Shown piece by piece: positions 20,423 to 31,054 of a stretch of 64,000 nt of DNA. The notes beneath the pieces were generated by a model that saw only the letters and a list, made by a program, of their open reading frames with translations, was not told where the DNA came from and ran no database searches. Position numbers and translations under genes: made by a program. The DNA comes from Euglena gracilis. Taxonomy: Eukaryota; Euglenida; Euglenophyceae; Euglenales. The stretch is taken from contig CP154956.1 in the NCBI GenBank assembly GCA_039621445.1, positions 93,624,406-93,688,405 of the forward strand, read 5' to 3'. The stretch's first letter is position 1, and the number at the start of each line of letters is the position of its first letter.

Positions 20423-20777
20423 GGGGGTGGTTCGGGTCACGGGGGGGGTCACGGGGGGGGCACGTGGGGGGTCACGGGGGGAACACCACATTTTTGGTGG
20501 CAAAATTAGGAATCACCGAGCCGGAATTTTTGTGGAAAAAATCCACAAATTAGGAATCCCCACACCTGAAATCAGGAATTTGACACCAAATTAGGAATCA
20601 CCAAGCCCAAATTTGAAAATTTTACACCTCAAAATTAGGAATCTGCATGAGAATTTTATCAAATTAGGCATCACCGGCCAAAAATTTTCCCTACAAAATT
20701 TCGCCGAAAAGGGTCCTTGTTCGGGTCACGGGGGGGTCACGGGGGGGTCACGGGGGGGTCACGGGGGAAAAACCCCC
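20423..20777 (+). mobile_element. GGGTCACGG element, 3-bp TSD TAA
   Basis: TAA flanks both sides (20420-20422, 20778-20780). Ends are GGGGGTGGTTCGGG and CCCCC. Direct GGGTCACGGGGGG arrays lie at each end. The AT-rich middle has five or six AAATTAGGAATC words. Relatives are at 41175 and 47218. Confidence 0.8.
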
Positions 20778-20934
20778 TAAGGAAGTAATTTTTTTTGAAA
20801 AAATGAAAAACGTCAGCTATGGTCACTTGACATCCAAAACTCAAAGTTTTCGCAATAAACTTTACATATTCAAGAACTTGAATCATTTTTGGGTGGGTAG
20901 CCCCAAAATGGCCAATCTGACACTGGGGAGACAG

Positions 20935-21250
20935 GTACAAGGGGGAGGGGGTTGGGACCCTCCCTGTTCACTTCCGAAGTGAACTGGACATGTTGACTTC
21001 CTAGAGGGGGGGTCCGGCACCGAACACGCCGAATTTTTTTTGAAAAATTGCCTGAATTCATGTGTGCCTGTCGTTCTGGTTTTCGGTTTTTTCCCGAAGT
21101 GAACAAATACTTCTAGGTGCACGGGGGGGGGGGGGGGGGGCGGGACCCCCCTGTTCACTTCCGAAGTGAACTGGACAAGGGGGGGACGGGGGGGTTCCAG
21201 GGTGCCGAAGTGGACTACCTAGCCTTTGAGGGGGCTCTTGTCTGGGGGGG
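20935..21250. repeat. GTTCACTTCCGAAGTGAAC palindromes
   Basis: Three copies of the 19-bp word GTTCACTTCCGAAGTGAAC or its half occur near 20967, 21098 and 21162, each with a G-run. No gene. Confidence 0.75.
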
Positions 21251-21269
21251 GGCATTTGTCACTCCTTGA

Positions 21270-21560
21270 GTGACAAATGCCTAATTTGGTATGCAAACTC
21301 TTAATTTGGGGGGGGGCAATGCCGATCTTTTCGGGTGTGATATCTAATTTTTGGAAGGGATGTGCCTAAGTTTAGGTGTAAACTTCAAATTTTGCGTGGC
21401 AAATGCCTAGTTTTGGGGTAATCCTAATTTTGGGCAGAAATCTCCAATTTTTCAGTGCCAACTCCTAATTTTGGGGGGCAAATGCCTAATTTGAGATGCA
21501 AACTCCAAATTTTGCGAAGCAAATGCCTATTTTTGGGTGGCAAATGCCCAAAGTGGCCAA
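21270..21560 (+). repeat. Array of TAATTT(T)GG words
   Basis: About ten copies of AATGCCTAATTTTGGG / AACTCCTAATTTTGGG. The same word, reversed as AAATTAGG, fills the middle of the GGGTCACGG elements. Confidence 0.75.
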
Positions 21561-21589
21561 TGTTCTATTTTGTGAGCCAGTTCTGTTTT

Positions 21590-21911
21590 GGGGGTGTACC
21601 CCCCGCGACCCCCCCCGCGACCCCCCCGCGACCCCCCCGCGACCCACACATGGAGGGTTTCCGCATCCCAGTGGGAACCAAAAATGGCACCTAATTAGGA
21701 ATTGGCAACCGAATTAGGAATCAAAATTGCCAAAATGTGTGATATATTCCTAATTGGATCTATTTTTGGATCCAAAAGTTCTAAAAATAGGTCACATGTG
21801 ACGTTGTATGTGAGGTCACATTGGTCACACGTGACCCGTCAAATCTGCCACATTCCCCCCGCGACCCCCCCGCGACCCCCCCGCGACCCCGCCCGCGACC
21901 CGTACACCCCC
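21590..21911. mobile_element. GCGACCCCC element, TIR GGGGGTGTAC, TSD TTT
   Basis: TTT at 21587-21589 and 21912-21914. Perfect ends GGGGGTGTAC / GTACACCCCC. Poly-C arrays with GCGACCCCCC flank a core holding AATTAGGAAT, GGTCACATGTGAC and GGTCACACGTGACC. A near-identical copy is at 27611-27919. Confidence 0.9.
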
Positions 21912-22332
21912 TTTGAGTGGCACGTCTCCTATTTTTGAGTGATATGTCCTAATGGTGTACAAAATCTTAATTTTGAGTGGTAAAACCCTGATGTCGGATG
22001 GCCAATGTTTTCGGGCAATTTTCTTTGGTTTACTTTGAACTGTTCACTCAAAAATTCAACCATTTTCAGCCTTGTGGTTCGTCTGGGGCCATTTTCTTCC
22101 ACTTTATGGCACACAGGACAGTAGTTGTACCTTTGTTTGGGCATTCTGACCTGCAGAATTTTTTGGGTGAAAATCCTTCAAGACAACCATGAAACTGACC
22201 CAAATTTCAAATTTGACCAAATTGGTTGAAATTGGCCAAGGAATTCCAAAACTGCCAATACGTGCAAAAGAATGCAAAAAGTCCCAAATGCAACCTCAAA
22301 ATGCATCCTCCATCAACGATAAACATGACCTT

Positions 22333-22690
22333 GGGGGTGGTTCGGGTCGGGGGTCACGGGGGGAACACCACATTTTCGGCGGAATTAGGAATCGCCAAAC
22401 ACGAATTCTTGGGGGTGCCACCCCCGGAGGGTCGGCACACCCCTCCCCCCCCCCTCACCGACCCCCTCGCCACGCCATTTTACCCCCCCCCCTTTTCAGA
22501 CCCCCTCGCCACGCCATGTCAGGCCCGCCAAAGAGAATTTTCTTGGCAAACCCCCGCGCACCCCTCCCCCCCCCCATCCGGGACCCCCTCGCCACGCCAA
22601 AAACCCCCCTCCCCCCCCCCTAGCCGGAAACCTCGCCACGGCGTGCCGACCCCCCCCGTGACCCCCCCCCCAGTGACCCGAGAATCGAGC
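22333..22690 (+). mobile_element. GGGTCACGG-type element with a nested CTCGCCACGCC element
   Basis: Starts GGGGGTGGTTCGGGTC like the other members but is interrupted near 22420. The insert is a GGGTCGGCACACCCC-poly-C-CCCTCGCCACGCC element, followed by GTGACCCCCCCC. A right end is not clear. Confidence 0.6.
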
Positions 22691-23068
22691 CTTCGATTTT
22701 CATACAATGCATCAACCTTCGTCACTTCAGCCTTTCTTTTCATTCATCCTTTCAGCTTGCTTTTTGATGCTTGATGTCGGTTTGGTCGCTTTTCATCAGA
22801 TTTCTGGCTTGATATGGTCAAAAAATGGAAAGAAATCCCATGAGGTGAAAAAAATTTCGACCCAAACAATGGTGTTTTTTTTGGCGTTTGAATTTTGACC
22901 CAAAATATGTCCCATTGGCAAAAGGGGAGATTTCGCAAGTTGGAAAGAATTACATGGCAAAAAGGGGGGGAGAGGAAATATGAAATTTTTGTGGGAGAAA
23001 CAGAACAGAATTGTCCTCACCACACCACACCTTCCATTTGGACACCCAACGCCCAACGCACCTTCAAA

Positions 23069-23316
23069 GGAGGTTTGGCAGCCACCCCCCCCCCCTCTGG
23101 TGGTCGGACCCCCCTCGGCACGGCAAAATGGGGACCCCCCCTGGTCAGCCGACCCCCTCGGCACGGCATGCCGAACCATACCAATGAATTTTCCTTTGGG
23201 AAATTCCGCCTGTCCGCCACAGTGGACCCCACCTGGGGGACTGACCCCCTCGGCACGGCAAAATGGGGACCCCCCCCGTGGTGGCCGAGGGTCCTCGTCA
23301 GACGTGCTGAACCTCC
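23069..23316. mobile_element. GGAGGTT element, TSD AAA
   Basis: AAA at 23066-23068 and 23317-23319. Ends are GGAGGTTTGGCA and TGCTGAACCTCC. The body holds three CCCCTCGGCACGGC(A) words. A 250-bp sister interrupts the YR copy at 44.28 kb. Confidence 0.85.
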
Positions 23317-23401
23317 AAACCCAAAAATGGCCAAAAATCTTGTCCCCTAAAAAAAGTGATGGGATGCAACATCATGGGGGGTCGGCACACCCCTCCCCCC
23401 C

Positions 23402-23945
23402 GGCTCCGTGCGGAATCCTGGCCATGCTACTTCTGGAGGTCGGGCCGACCATTGGCCATGGCTTATCGACCTCTGGAGGTCGGGCCGACCAGGTCGGCCC
23501 GACCTCCACTGTACTGCAATACCCCCCCTTTTTTGGAAATTTAAGCCCCCCCCCGTGAAAAATTTGATTCTCTTATTTCAATTCGAAATGAACGTAAACC
23601 CATCGGAATGTCCTTAGAAAAGTCAAAAAACGTCCCAAATTCAAAAAAAATTGTGAAAAATGGCTACATCAGGTGAGATCCATGGCCAATGACAAAAATT
23701 CCTTTGGTGTGCAATGCCCAAACCCTAACCCTACCCCTGACCCTGACCCTGACCCTAACCCTGACCCTAACCCTAACCCAGCTCTTTCATCCCACATTGA
23801 AAAAAAATTGAAAACCGCGAACTTAGTCGGCCAACGGCCTCCTCCGGGGGGGGCTGCCGCCCCCGCCCGGACGCCCCCCCCACCTAAAATAACAAAATCC
23901 CCTTCTGTGTGCAAGGCAAGGATGGCCAAAACAAGTATCTTCTTT
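23402..23945 (+). repeat. 550-bp dispersed repeat (copy 2)
   Basis: Same order of parts as 9451-10003, with a slightly shorter palindrome cluster and different CCCTGACCC counts. Confidence 0.9.
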
Positions 23946-23995
23946 GAGGCCAGAAAAAATTTAGATGTTTGTAGCCGGCTGTTCAGAAACGTGAT

Positions 23996-24345
23996 AAATT
24001 GGCCCCTACAAGGTACCAGCTACCCCAAAGAGTCGCCCAACTAGGGTTACCACCCCCCCCCCTTATTGTCCCACCGACCTCTCCCCGGGAGGCCCGACCG
24101 GACAATAAGGGGGGGGGGACAATAAGGGGGTACCAAAGGAATTTCATTGGCCGGGCCAAAAAATCCCCCGTCAGCCGGGGCCCAGGGACAATAAGGGGGG
24201 GGACAATAAGGGGGGGGGGTGGTAATACACATGGGGGGACCCTCGCTCGGCGCCTTCGGCGCCTCGCTCGGGTCCCCCCATGTTTTTAACCCTAGTTGGG
24301 CGGCTCTTTGGGTTCGCTGGTACCTTGTAGAGACCAATCTAACAA
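23996..24345. mobile_element. Hairpin element G, copy 3, interrupted
   Basis: Same arms as at 16566, but a TA element (24050-24222) is inserted in the left arm at ACTAGGGTTAATACACAT. Confidence 0.9.
24050..24222. mobile_element. TA-flanked element with TTATTGTC words
   Basis: TA at 24048-24049 and 24223-24224. The empty site (AGGGTTAATACACAT) is intact at 11870, proving a TA duplication. Ends are CCACCCCCCCCCCTTATTGTCC and complement. An inner GGTACCAAAGGAATTTCATT matches the element at 27940. Confidence 0.95.
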
Positions 24346-24375
24346 CGTTGAGCGGGAAATGTTCTGCTGTTTGGA

Positions 24376-24809
24376 CATAGCTGGCACTTCGTTTAAAACG
24401 AAGTCAAAAAAAACACGTTTTTTTAAAAAAAACATGTTTTTTTTATAAAAAAAACAAAAAAAACGCCATTGAGGGTCCAGGGCAAAAAAAATTTTGCCTT
24501 TAATTTTAGCTTTTTTTGCCCATCCTCGGTCAGAGAAAGACACCAAATTTGGGATGTTTCAAGTTAGTTTGGAATGGTTTCAAGCCAAAATGGCAGAAAA
24601 ATGCCTTATTTTGACCATTCTTGTTGAAGACAACCAAAAGTATTGGTTTTCAAGTCATTTGAGCTAAGATTGGTTCACCCTTGCTCAAAGGCAAAATTTG
24701 GACCATCATTTTCCCCTTTGTTTTTTTTGCCGTTTTTTTTGCCCGTTTTTTTTAATAAAAAACAAAAAAAACGTTTTTTTTAAAAAAAACAAAAAAAACG
24801 CCAGCTATG
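24376..24809. mobile_element. hAT-like AT-rich element, TSD TGTTTGGA, with empty site
   Basis: TGTTTGGA occurs at 24368-24375 and 24810-24817, and once at 16764-16771 in the uninterrupted copy. TIRs are CATAGCTGGC / GCCAGCTATG. The 434-bp body is mostly A/T runs with aaaacg words and no transposase. This is the most directly proven insertion in the window. Confidence 0.95.
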
Positions 24810-25037
24810 TGTTTGGATAAGAATTGTAACCCTAACCCTACTCCTTCAAATAACGTCAGAAATTCTTTTTTACCATAGGTTGATGCCATCAGGAATTCTT
24901 TTTGTGCTAAAAATTGCGCTTTTTATGCTCCACAGGGTTTGGCCAAGGTTTTGGATGCTTTTGAAAAGGAAAACCATTGAGGTCGTTTCTATCGACCATG
25001 TGGTCGGCCCGACCTCCAATTGGTCGGGCCGACCATA

Positions 25038-25282
25038 GGGGGGTCGGCCCCCCCCCCCCCCCCCCCCCCCTCACCGACCCCCTCGCCACGCCATTTTACC
25101 CCCCCCCTCCCCCCCCTTTTCAGACCCCCTCGCCACGCCATGTCAGCCGCGCCAAAGAAAATTTTCTTGGAAAACCCCCGCGCACCCCTCCCCCCCCCCC
25201 ATCCGGGACCCCCACGCCACGCCAAAAACCCCCCTCCCCCCCCCCCCTAGCCAGACGGCTCGCCACGGCGTGCCGACCCCCC
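25038..25282. mobile_element. CTCGCCACGCC element, TIR GGGGGGTCGGC, TSD ATA
   Basis: ATA at 25035-25037 and 25283-25285. The empty site CCGACCATATGGTCGG is intact at 16984. The body has four CCCTCGCCACGCC-like words, poly-C, and AAGAAAATTTTCTTGG. Relatives are at 22425-22660 and 25492-25858. Confidence 0.95.
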
Positions 25283-25491
25283 ATATGGTCGGTAACCCAA
25301 ACAGGTCAGGCCGACCAGGTCGGCCCGACCTATAGTCAAAAGTCCTTTGAAAAAGGGGGGGGGGTAATGCGGTACAGTGGCCATTTCTGTCGACCTCCAC
25401 AGGTCGGCCCGACCATGGTCGGGCCGACCATAGGTCGGCCCGACCTCCAGAACTAGCATGGCCAATATTCCGCCCGGGGCCCCCCCCCCCC

Positions 25492-25858
25492 CCCCTCACA
25501 GACCCCCTCGCCACGCCATTTTCCCCCCCCCCCCCCCCCTTTTCAGACCCCCTCGCCACGCAATATTAGGCCCACCAAAGAAAATTTTCTTGGCTGACCC
25601 CCGCGCACCCCTCCTCCCCCTCCGGGACCCCCTCGCCACGCCAACCCCCCCCCTAGCCGGACACTTCGCCGTCGGCCGTGGCGAGGGGTCCGGCTAGGGG
25701 GGGGGGGGTTGGCGTGGCGAGGGGGTACCGGAGGGGGAGGAGGGGTGCAAGGGGGTCTGCCAAAAATTTTTCTCTAGTAGGCCTGACATGGTGTGGCGAG
25801 GGGGTTTGAAAAGGGGGGGAGGGGGGTAAAATGGCGTGGCGAGGGGGTCTGTGAGGGG
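25492..25858. repeat. Long inverted repeat of two CTCGCCACGCC elements
   Basis: Arms of about 180 bp (25492-25672 and 25679-25858) run CACAGACCCCCTCGCCACGC.. and its complement, meeting near GCCGTCGGCCGTGGCG. The divergence between arms is uneven: CTTGGCTGACC faces a CAAAAATT variant. Confidence 0.9.
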
Positions 25859-25859
25859 T

Positions 25860-26640
25860 GAGATTGGCAAGGGGAAAACCCAGCAGAAGTGGTTTTGGAT
25901 TGTCCATGTGGGAAATGCCAACAACATCTTCAACCATAAAAATCCCGGGAGATTTGGGATACCTTGGAAGGGATTAACAGCAGAGTTGACCCCCGTCGGC
26001 ACCCATCGGTAATTGCAGAAAGGTGGACATGGCGGTAGGGGGGTTCTTAGGCGGTGGACCCAGTGCTGAGAGCTCGCCGTGTGGGGGGAGGTCCATCTTT
26101 ATGGGAGGTTCTGGGATGCGGTGGGTTGGGGGGGTCTGGGTGCGGTAGGGTGGCGGAAAACCAATTGGATTTTCTCAAGAAGGGCCGAGGTGTTTTTTTT
26201 GGTGGGAGTGTCGGAGGACTAGGGAGAGAAAAAAGATGGTTTCACCCTTCGGAAATTTTGAAATTTTCTCACTCTGGAAAAATGGGGAGGGTAAGCCGAA
26301 ATGCTTGGGGACCACGTGACTGGGGTGGAGGTATGGTAGTGGTGGTGCCGAATCCGGTGCATTGGCAGGGAAAAGTCGCCAACTAGTTTTGGCGGGACCT
26401 TCAATTGGTATGCCGAACTAGACAATCTATTCGAATTTGAGGGGTGTGCCGACCCCCCGGTGCATTGGCAAGGGAAAACCCAGCAGAAGTGCAACATGTT
26501 TAGATTTCCATGTGGGAAATGCCAACAACATCTTCAACCAGAAAAATCCCAGGACGATTTGAATGGGAAATCCCAGCAGCATTTGCAGCAGGGACAATCC
26601 CAGCAACGTTTGCAGCAGGGAAATCCCAATTTTTTGTCCA
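25860..26640 (+). repeat. Duplicated GGGAAATGCCAACAACATC segment and CAGCAGCATTTG units
   Basis: A 90-bp tract (AAAACCCAGCAGAAGTG..GTGGGAAATGCCAACAACATC) occurs at 25868-25950 and 26468-26550. Three units of AATCCCAGCA(G/A)C(A/G)TTTGCAGCA follow at 26565-26630. No gene is recognised between 25860 and 27000. Confidence 0.7.
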
Positions 26641-27155
26641 TTTATCGGGGGTGGCCTGGGGGGGGGGGCTTCTACAGGTGGGGGTGGCCTGGGGGGGGTG
26701 TCCATTTTATTGGGAGGGCTTCTATGGAGTGGGTGGACTTCTGCGGGGCCTTGGGTGCGGTGGGAGGCAAAAAAAAACCCAAGAAAATCTATCTCAAGGA
26801 CGTCTCAAGAAGGAGGTCTTTTTTTTGGCTTGGAATACCTTGGCTATGAGGACTCTAGCCAGCGGAAGAAAAACAGATCCCCCATGCAGTGCTTCACCCT
26901 CTCGGAAATTTTTGAAATTTTCCTCACAAAAAATTCGAATAATTCGAAACGGGAAAAAACGCCGAACCCTGCCCCCCTGTGCCCCCCCCCCCCCCCCGTG
27001 ACCAGTGCCAAATGGTAGACTGGGGGGGGGGGTAGTGGGTAGTGCCGACTAGTCGGCCGACTACCCAATTGGTCGGCCGACTAGTCGGCCGACTAATTGG
27101 TCGGCCGACTAGTCGGCGGACCAATTGGGTAGTCGGCCGACTAGTCGGCCGACTA

Positions 27156-27597
27156 CTATACCTTTCCGATTATTTTCCCCGGTCGATTATTTCCCCCCCC
27201 CCACTTTCGGCCCAAAAACAGGAAAGCCGGACCCGGGCGATTATTTTCCCCCCCCAAAATTTTTGGACTTTCTGGGTGACAAACGCAAAGGAAAGTGCTC
27301 ATGATGCTGATTCCAGTATGCGTTCTCATTGAATGCCAACTTCATTTTCTGGGGTATGGTCAACTTCTTCATCAAGATGGCACCTGGTTGTGGAAGTTTA
27401 TTTCATTTGTGTTTGGGGGGGGGGGGGGACCGCTGACCTACATTGCGGGCACCAGATGTGCCTCGCTTCTTGTTCACAGCCTTCATACTTGGCTTCACGG
27501 GCATAACAAAAGTACCTGCAGCGGGGGACCCGGGCAATTATTTCCCCCCCCCTGGTTTCCGGCTCCGTGGGGGGGGGAAATAATCAAAAAGGTATAG
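27156..27597. mobile_element. TA-flanked element, TIR CTATACCTTT, GATTATTT words
   Basis: TA at 27154-27155 and 27598-27599. The surrounding palindrome (GACTACCCACTCTAAT) is restored when it is removed. Ends are CTATACCTTT and AAAAAGGTATAG, with four GATTATTT/AATTATTTCCCC words near the ends. The central 240 bp (27280-27530) is ordinary sequence of unknown origin, possibly captured. Confidence 0.9.
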
Positions 27598-27610
27598 TAC
27601 CCACTCTAAT

Positions 27611-27919
27611 GGGGGTGTACCCGCGACCCCCCCCCGCGACCCCCCCGCGACCCCCCCGCGACCCACACATGGAGGGTTTCCGCATCCCAGTGGGAACCAA
27701 AAATGGCACCTAATTAGAAATTGGCAGCCGAATTAGGAATCAAAATTGCCAAAAATGTGTGATAAATTCCTAATTGGATCTATTTTTGGATCCAAAAGTT
27801 CTAAAAATAGGTCACATGTGACGTTGCATGTGAGGTCACATTGGTCACACGTGACCCGTCAAATCTGCCACATCCCCCCGCGACCCCCCCGCGACCCCGC
27901 CCGCGACCCGTACACCCCC
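27611..27919. mobile_element. GCGACCCCC element, TSD AAT, with empty site
   Basis: AAT at 27608-27610 and 27920-27922. The uninterrupted flank CACTCTAATGTAGTTACGGG is at 28260. TIR GGGGGTGTACC. The core is almost the same as at 21590-21911. Confidence 0.9.
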
Positions 27920-27939
27920 AATGTAGGTCCTAGGCGGTA

Positions 27940-28113
27940 CCACCCCCCCCCATATTGTCCCAACCACCTTCCCACTGGGACCCCAAATGGACAATATGGG
28001 GGGGGGGACAATATGGGGGTACCAAAGGAAATTTCATTTGCCGAGCCAAAAAAACCCCCCGTCGGCCAGGCCGAGGGACAATATGGGGGGGGGACAATAT
28101 GGGGGGGGGGTGG
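27940..28113. mobile_element. TA-flanked element with ATATTGTCC words
   Basis: TA at 27938-27939 and 28114-28115. Ends are CCACCCCCCCC CATATTGTCC and complement, with four CAATATGGGGG words. It shares the central GGTACCAAAGGAA.TTTCATT with the element at 24050 although the flanking word differs by one base. Confidence 0.9.
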
Positions 28114-28115
28114 TA

Positions 28116-28310
28116 GACTGGGGGGGGGGGGTCCTGGGTGGTCGGCCGACTAGTCGGCCGACCACCCAATTGGTCGGCCGACTAGGCCTGGTCGGCAGCT
28201 AGTCGGCGAGACGGGGGGGGGGGGTTCTGGGTGGTCGGCCGACTAGTCGGCCGACCACCCACTCTAATGTAGTTACGGGCCAGTCTCGCCGACTTTTAAG
28301 CCCCCCCCCC
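28116..28310 (-). repeat. GGGTGGTCGGCCGACTAGTC palindrome element
   Basis: Two perfect 32-bp palindromes (GGGTGGTCGGCCGACT and complement) with poly-G between them, ending CACTCTAATGTAGTTACGGG and TTTTAAGCCCCC. A reverse copy is at 31055-31250. Confidence 0.9.
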
Positions 28311-28524
28311 AGTGGAAAAACATGCTAAAATGATGTATGTGAACTCCAAAACCGGTCACTGCACAGGAGAAGCACAAAAAGCTGGTCGCCGAAATAATCA
28401 CCCTCCTTGTTATCAAGAGTTTTCAAGCAAAGAGAAACGGGATTGGCGAGGGGAATGAGATAGCAGAGAAACACCAACCAGTAGCAGTGCTGCGATCGCA
28501 TCCAAAGCGAACGCAAAAGATATT

Positions 28525-28915
28525 TTCGGAGTGCAACCGCCCCCCCCCCTCCAAAGACAAAATGCTTTCCCGGTGATGAAAAACAAAGTGGGTGCAAGTT
28601 GTTTTTGTGTGCAATTCAGAAATAGGCGGGGGGGGCTCCGCCCCCCCGCACCCCCCCCCTCCAATAACAAAATCCCTTCCCCGTATGAAACTGTGCTCGG
28701 GCCATGTTGTTTTTGTGTGCAATTCAGAAGTAGGCGGGGGGGGCTCCGCCCCCCGCACCCCCCCCCCTCCAATAACAAAATCCCTTCCCCGTATGAAACT
28801 GTGCTCGGGCCATGTTGTTTTTGTGTGCAATTCGGAAGTAGGCGGGGGGGGGGCTCCGCCCCCCCCCCCCCGCACCCCCCCCTCCAATAACAAAATTCCT
28901 TTCCCCGGTTGAAAC
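28525..28915 (+). repeat. Tandem 112-115-bp units (CAATAACAAAATCCC)
   Basis: Three and a half units, each with GGCGGGGGGGGCTCCGCCCC, poly-C, CCAATAACAAAATCCCTTCC, GAAACTGTGCTCGGGCCATG and TTTTTGTGTGCAATTC. Single units occur at 15.95, 16.05, 31.53, 31.64 and 43.70 kb. Confidence 0.95.
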
Positions 28916-28984
28916 TGAACTCGGGCCATGGGGTTTTTTTGGGTGCATTTTTTGGGGGGGGGCAGAATCACCAGCACTGGTAGG

Positions 28985-29212
28985 TGTGGGCAACAGTGAT
29001 GACACAGGGCGGGGGGGCAAAAGGGATGTAGGCGGCAGCCGCGATGAGCTCTGCGATGCGTCTCGCAACTCGGCTGAGGGGAAAAGTAAAACAGAATTTT
29101 GCTCAAAATGAAGACATCACCTCGCGGTCTGAGCATATCCGGGCTCTCATAACCCTCGTCCACGTCCACCACCTCACAAACTCGGGTCTGAGGCATAAAA
29201 ATGTTACACACG
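28985..29212 (-). CDS. Candidate exon pair with a 47-nt intron
   Basis: Minus-strand frame ..TRVCEVVDVDEGYESPDML.. meets a GT-AG intron at 29120-29074 (GTGATG..CCTCAG). Splicing continues into a Ser/Pro-rich stretch that runs into the poly-C repeat. The product is not recognised. The intron matches the small size class of this genome. Confidence 0.35.
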
Positions 29213-29831
29213 TGAAAGAGGGTATGAATGCCTTATTCCTTGGCAGTCTGGGGATTCGCGCCTTTCGCGCCTTCCTTTCCTTCTTGGCCTTCGGGGGTGG
29301 TGGGGTGGGAGTTGGGGTAGGGGTGGTTGCAAATCAAAAGCGCCAATCCGGCCATAATGCCTGGTGCAGTGATACCTGTGGCATACGTCTCATTATGGGG
29401 AAAACGGTAAAAAGATTCGTTTGTCCTCTGAACTGGAAGGGTGAAATTGAGTGCCCCCCAAAAATCATGTTACCAGCACTGTCCCGAATGGTTGTTTTTT
29501 TTGCCAGGATTTGGTTGCTCCGAAAAGAGAAAAACTGATAAAGAGATGTATGAACTCTGCACTCGAACGTCCTGAGCACCCTGCACTGTGAGAACATGGA
29601 TGGGGTAGCTGCCGACGCGGTGCCAGTTGCATGGAGTAACCCTTGTGGCATTGTGGCATTTGACTTCACTTGGAATCTTCCAAGGTTGCCCTTCAAGCAA
29701 CAACAGCAGCGGGTGTTTTGCGTTGCACGAGGTGTTTTTTCAGTTTGAGGACTTTGTGAGACAAAACTTTCTTTCAAAATGCTGTGCCTGCCAAAAAAGC
29801 AACAACAGGGGGGGGCAAAAAACCCTCTGGT

Positions 29832-30128
29832 TCAGTCAAATGCGGCCACTTTGGCTTTGGCTGATGGCACCTTTGAGAGCGTTTGACATGCCACCGATTT
29901 GACCTCCGCCGTCACGACTGCCACCGCAGCAGACGGCATAGGAGGTGCAGGGCTCCCTGCCACGTCTATGGACTCGACCAAGGCTGCAGGATCAGCGGCC
30001 ACGTCAACAGCTGATACGTCAACGGGCGCCCCACTGTCCAAACCCACCGCAGGATCCGGAGACCCGGATTCAGCAACTGGAGGATATGGGCTGCCAGGCG
30101 GCGATGGCGCATCAGCATCATCGGCCAA
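29832..30128 (-). CDS. Candidate last exon, Ala/Pro/Val/Asp-rich protein
   Basis: Minus-strand frame begins after a 3' splice-like ATGCCACAG at 30129 and ends at TGA (29832-29834). Its composition (..PPGSPYPPVAES.., ..VDVSAVDVAAD..) and regular codon use look coding. No domain is recognised. Further exons may lie at 30.3-30.9 kb, where a minus frame has a basic KGQKRPRDDD motif, but I cannot connect them. Confidence 0.35.
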   Translation of the reverse strand: MADDADAPSPPGSPYPPVAESGSPDPAVGLDSGAPVDVSAVDVAADPAALVESIDVAGSPAPPMPSAAVAVVTAEVKSVACQTLSKVPSAKAKVAAFD

Positions 30129-31054
30129 CTGTGGCATGGGATAGACACAGCTTTGCAAACCATACAACCTCGGACGACCGAGTTTTGCCAACGACCGACT
30201 TTTACTGAAGATTGCCAGATTCCAAGTTGTAATTTTTTCGGAAGTGGGCAAAAGTGGGTGAACGGCAGAACATCTGTGTTTCCACTGGCCAATCGTTGGA
30301 AAAAGACGTATTTCATTGGGGCAGAAGGAGAGGAGACGTTTATCCCATGCCAGGTGCATTCATCTGAGGTCCAGGGTTCAGGAGAACAGATGCAGCAGGC
30401 ACAGGCGCATGTGCTCCTTGTCCTGCATCATCGTCGCGCGGTCGTTTTTGGCCTTTGTGAAGCAGCCGCTTCCCGTCCGCGTGGGCCTTCAAATGCGCGA
30501 CCGCATACGCGGGAGTGCGCATGTGGTAGTTCTCGCCCATTTTTGCACACTCCTCACCAGGTCTTTGGTTAAGGAGCTCGGGGGGGGGACACCGGGGCTG
30601 GGGAGCAAATCGGCTTCACCCTGGAAAATTGGAATAGCTACTGTCCCCCCTCCCCTCGGGGGAAAGTGCGAATTTGAGTGCGTTGAGGGCTTCAAAAAAA
30701 TCCCCACCAGGCCTACTGGCAGACCCCACTGGCCAATTTTTAGACCATCCCAGGGGGGGGGCAACCCCTTAAGCAAAGGCCTGGACTTCACACGCATAGT
30801 GCGTGGCCGCAGGATTCCCACAGCGGCATGCGTACGTTTTGCATATACCTGTATTCGTAACCACGGAAAGGGGCACAAAGGCCGTATGGGACATGCCATA
30901 GAGAGTGGCCATTTTGCAAGCTGTTGGAAAGGATTTCAGAAATTATTTATTTATTATTTTTTTTCCCAGGGGAGGGGGACATCTCAGAACAACACAAAAA
31001 ATATTCGACGAAACAGGGGAGATTTTTGGGCTCACATTCGGGCGGGGGGGGGGG

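Noticed and set aside
28423-29211. 262-codon minus frame
   Set aside because: Most of it is the tandem 112-115-bp unit; only its first 30-60 codons (29121-29212 and the segment after the 47-nt intron) look coding.
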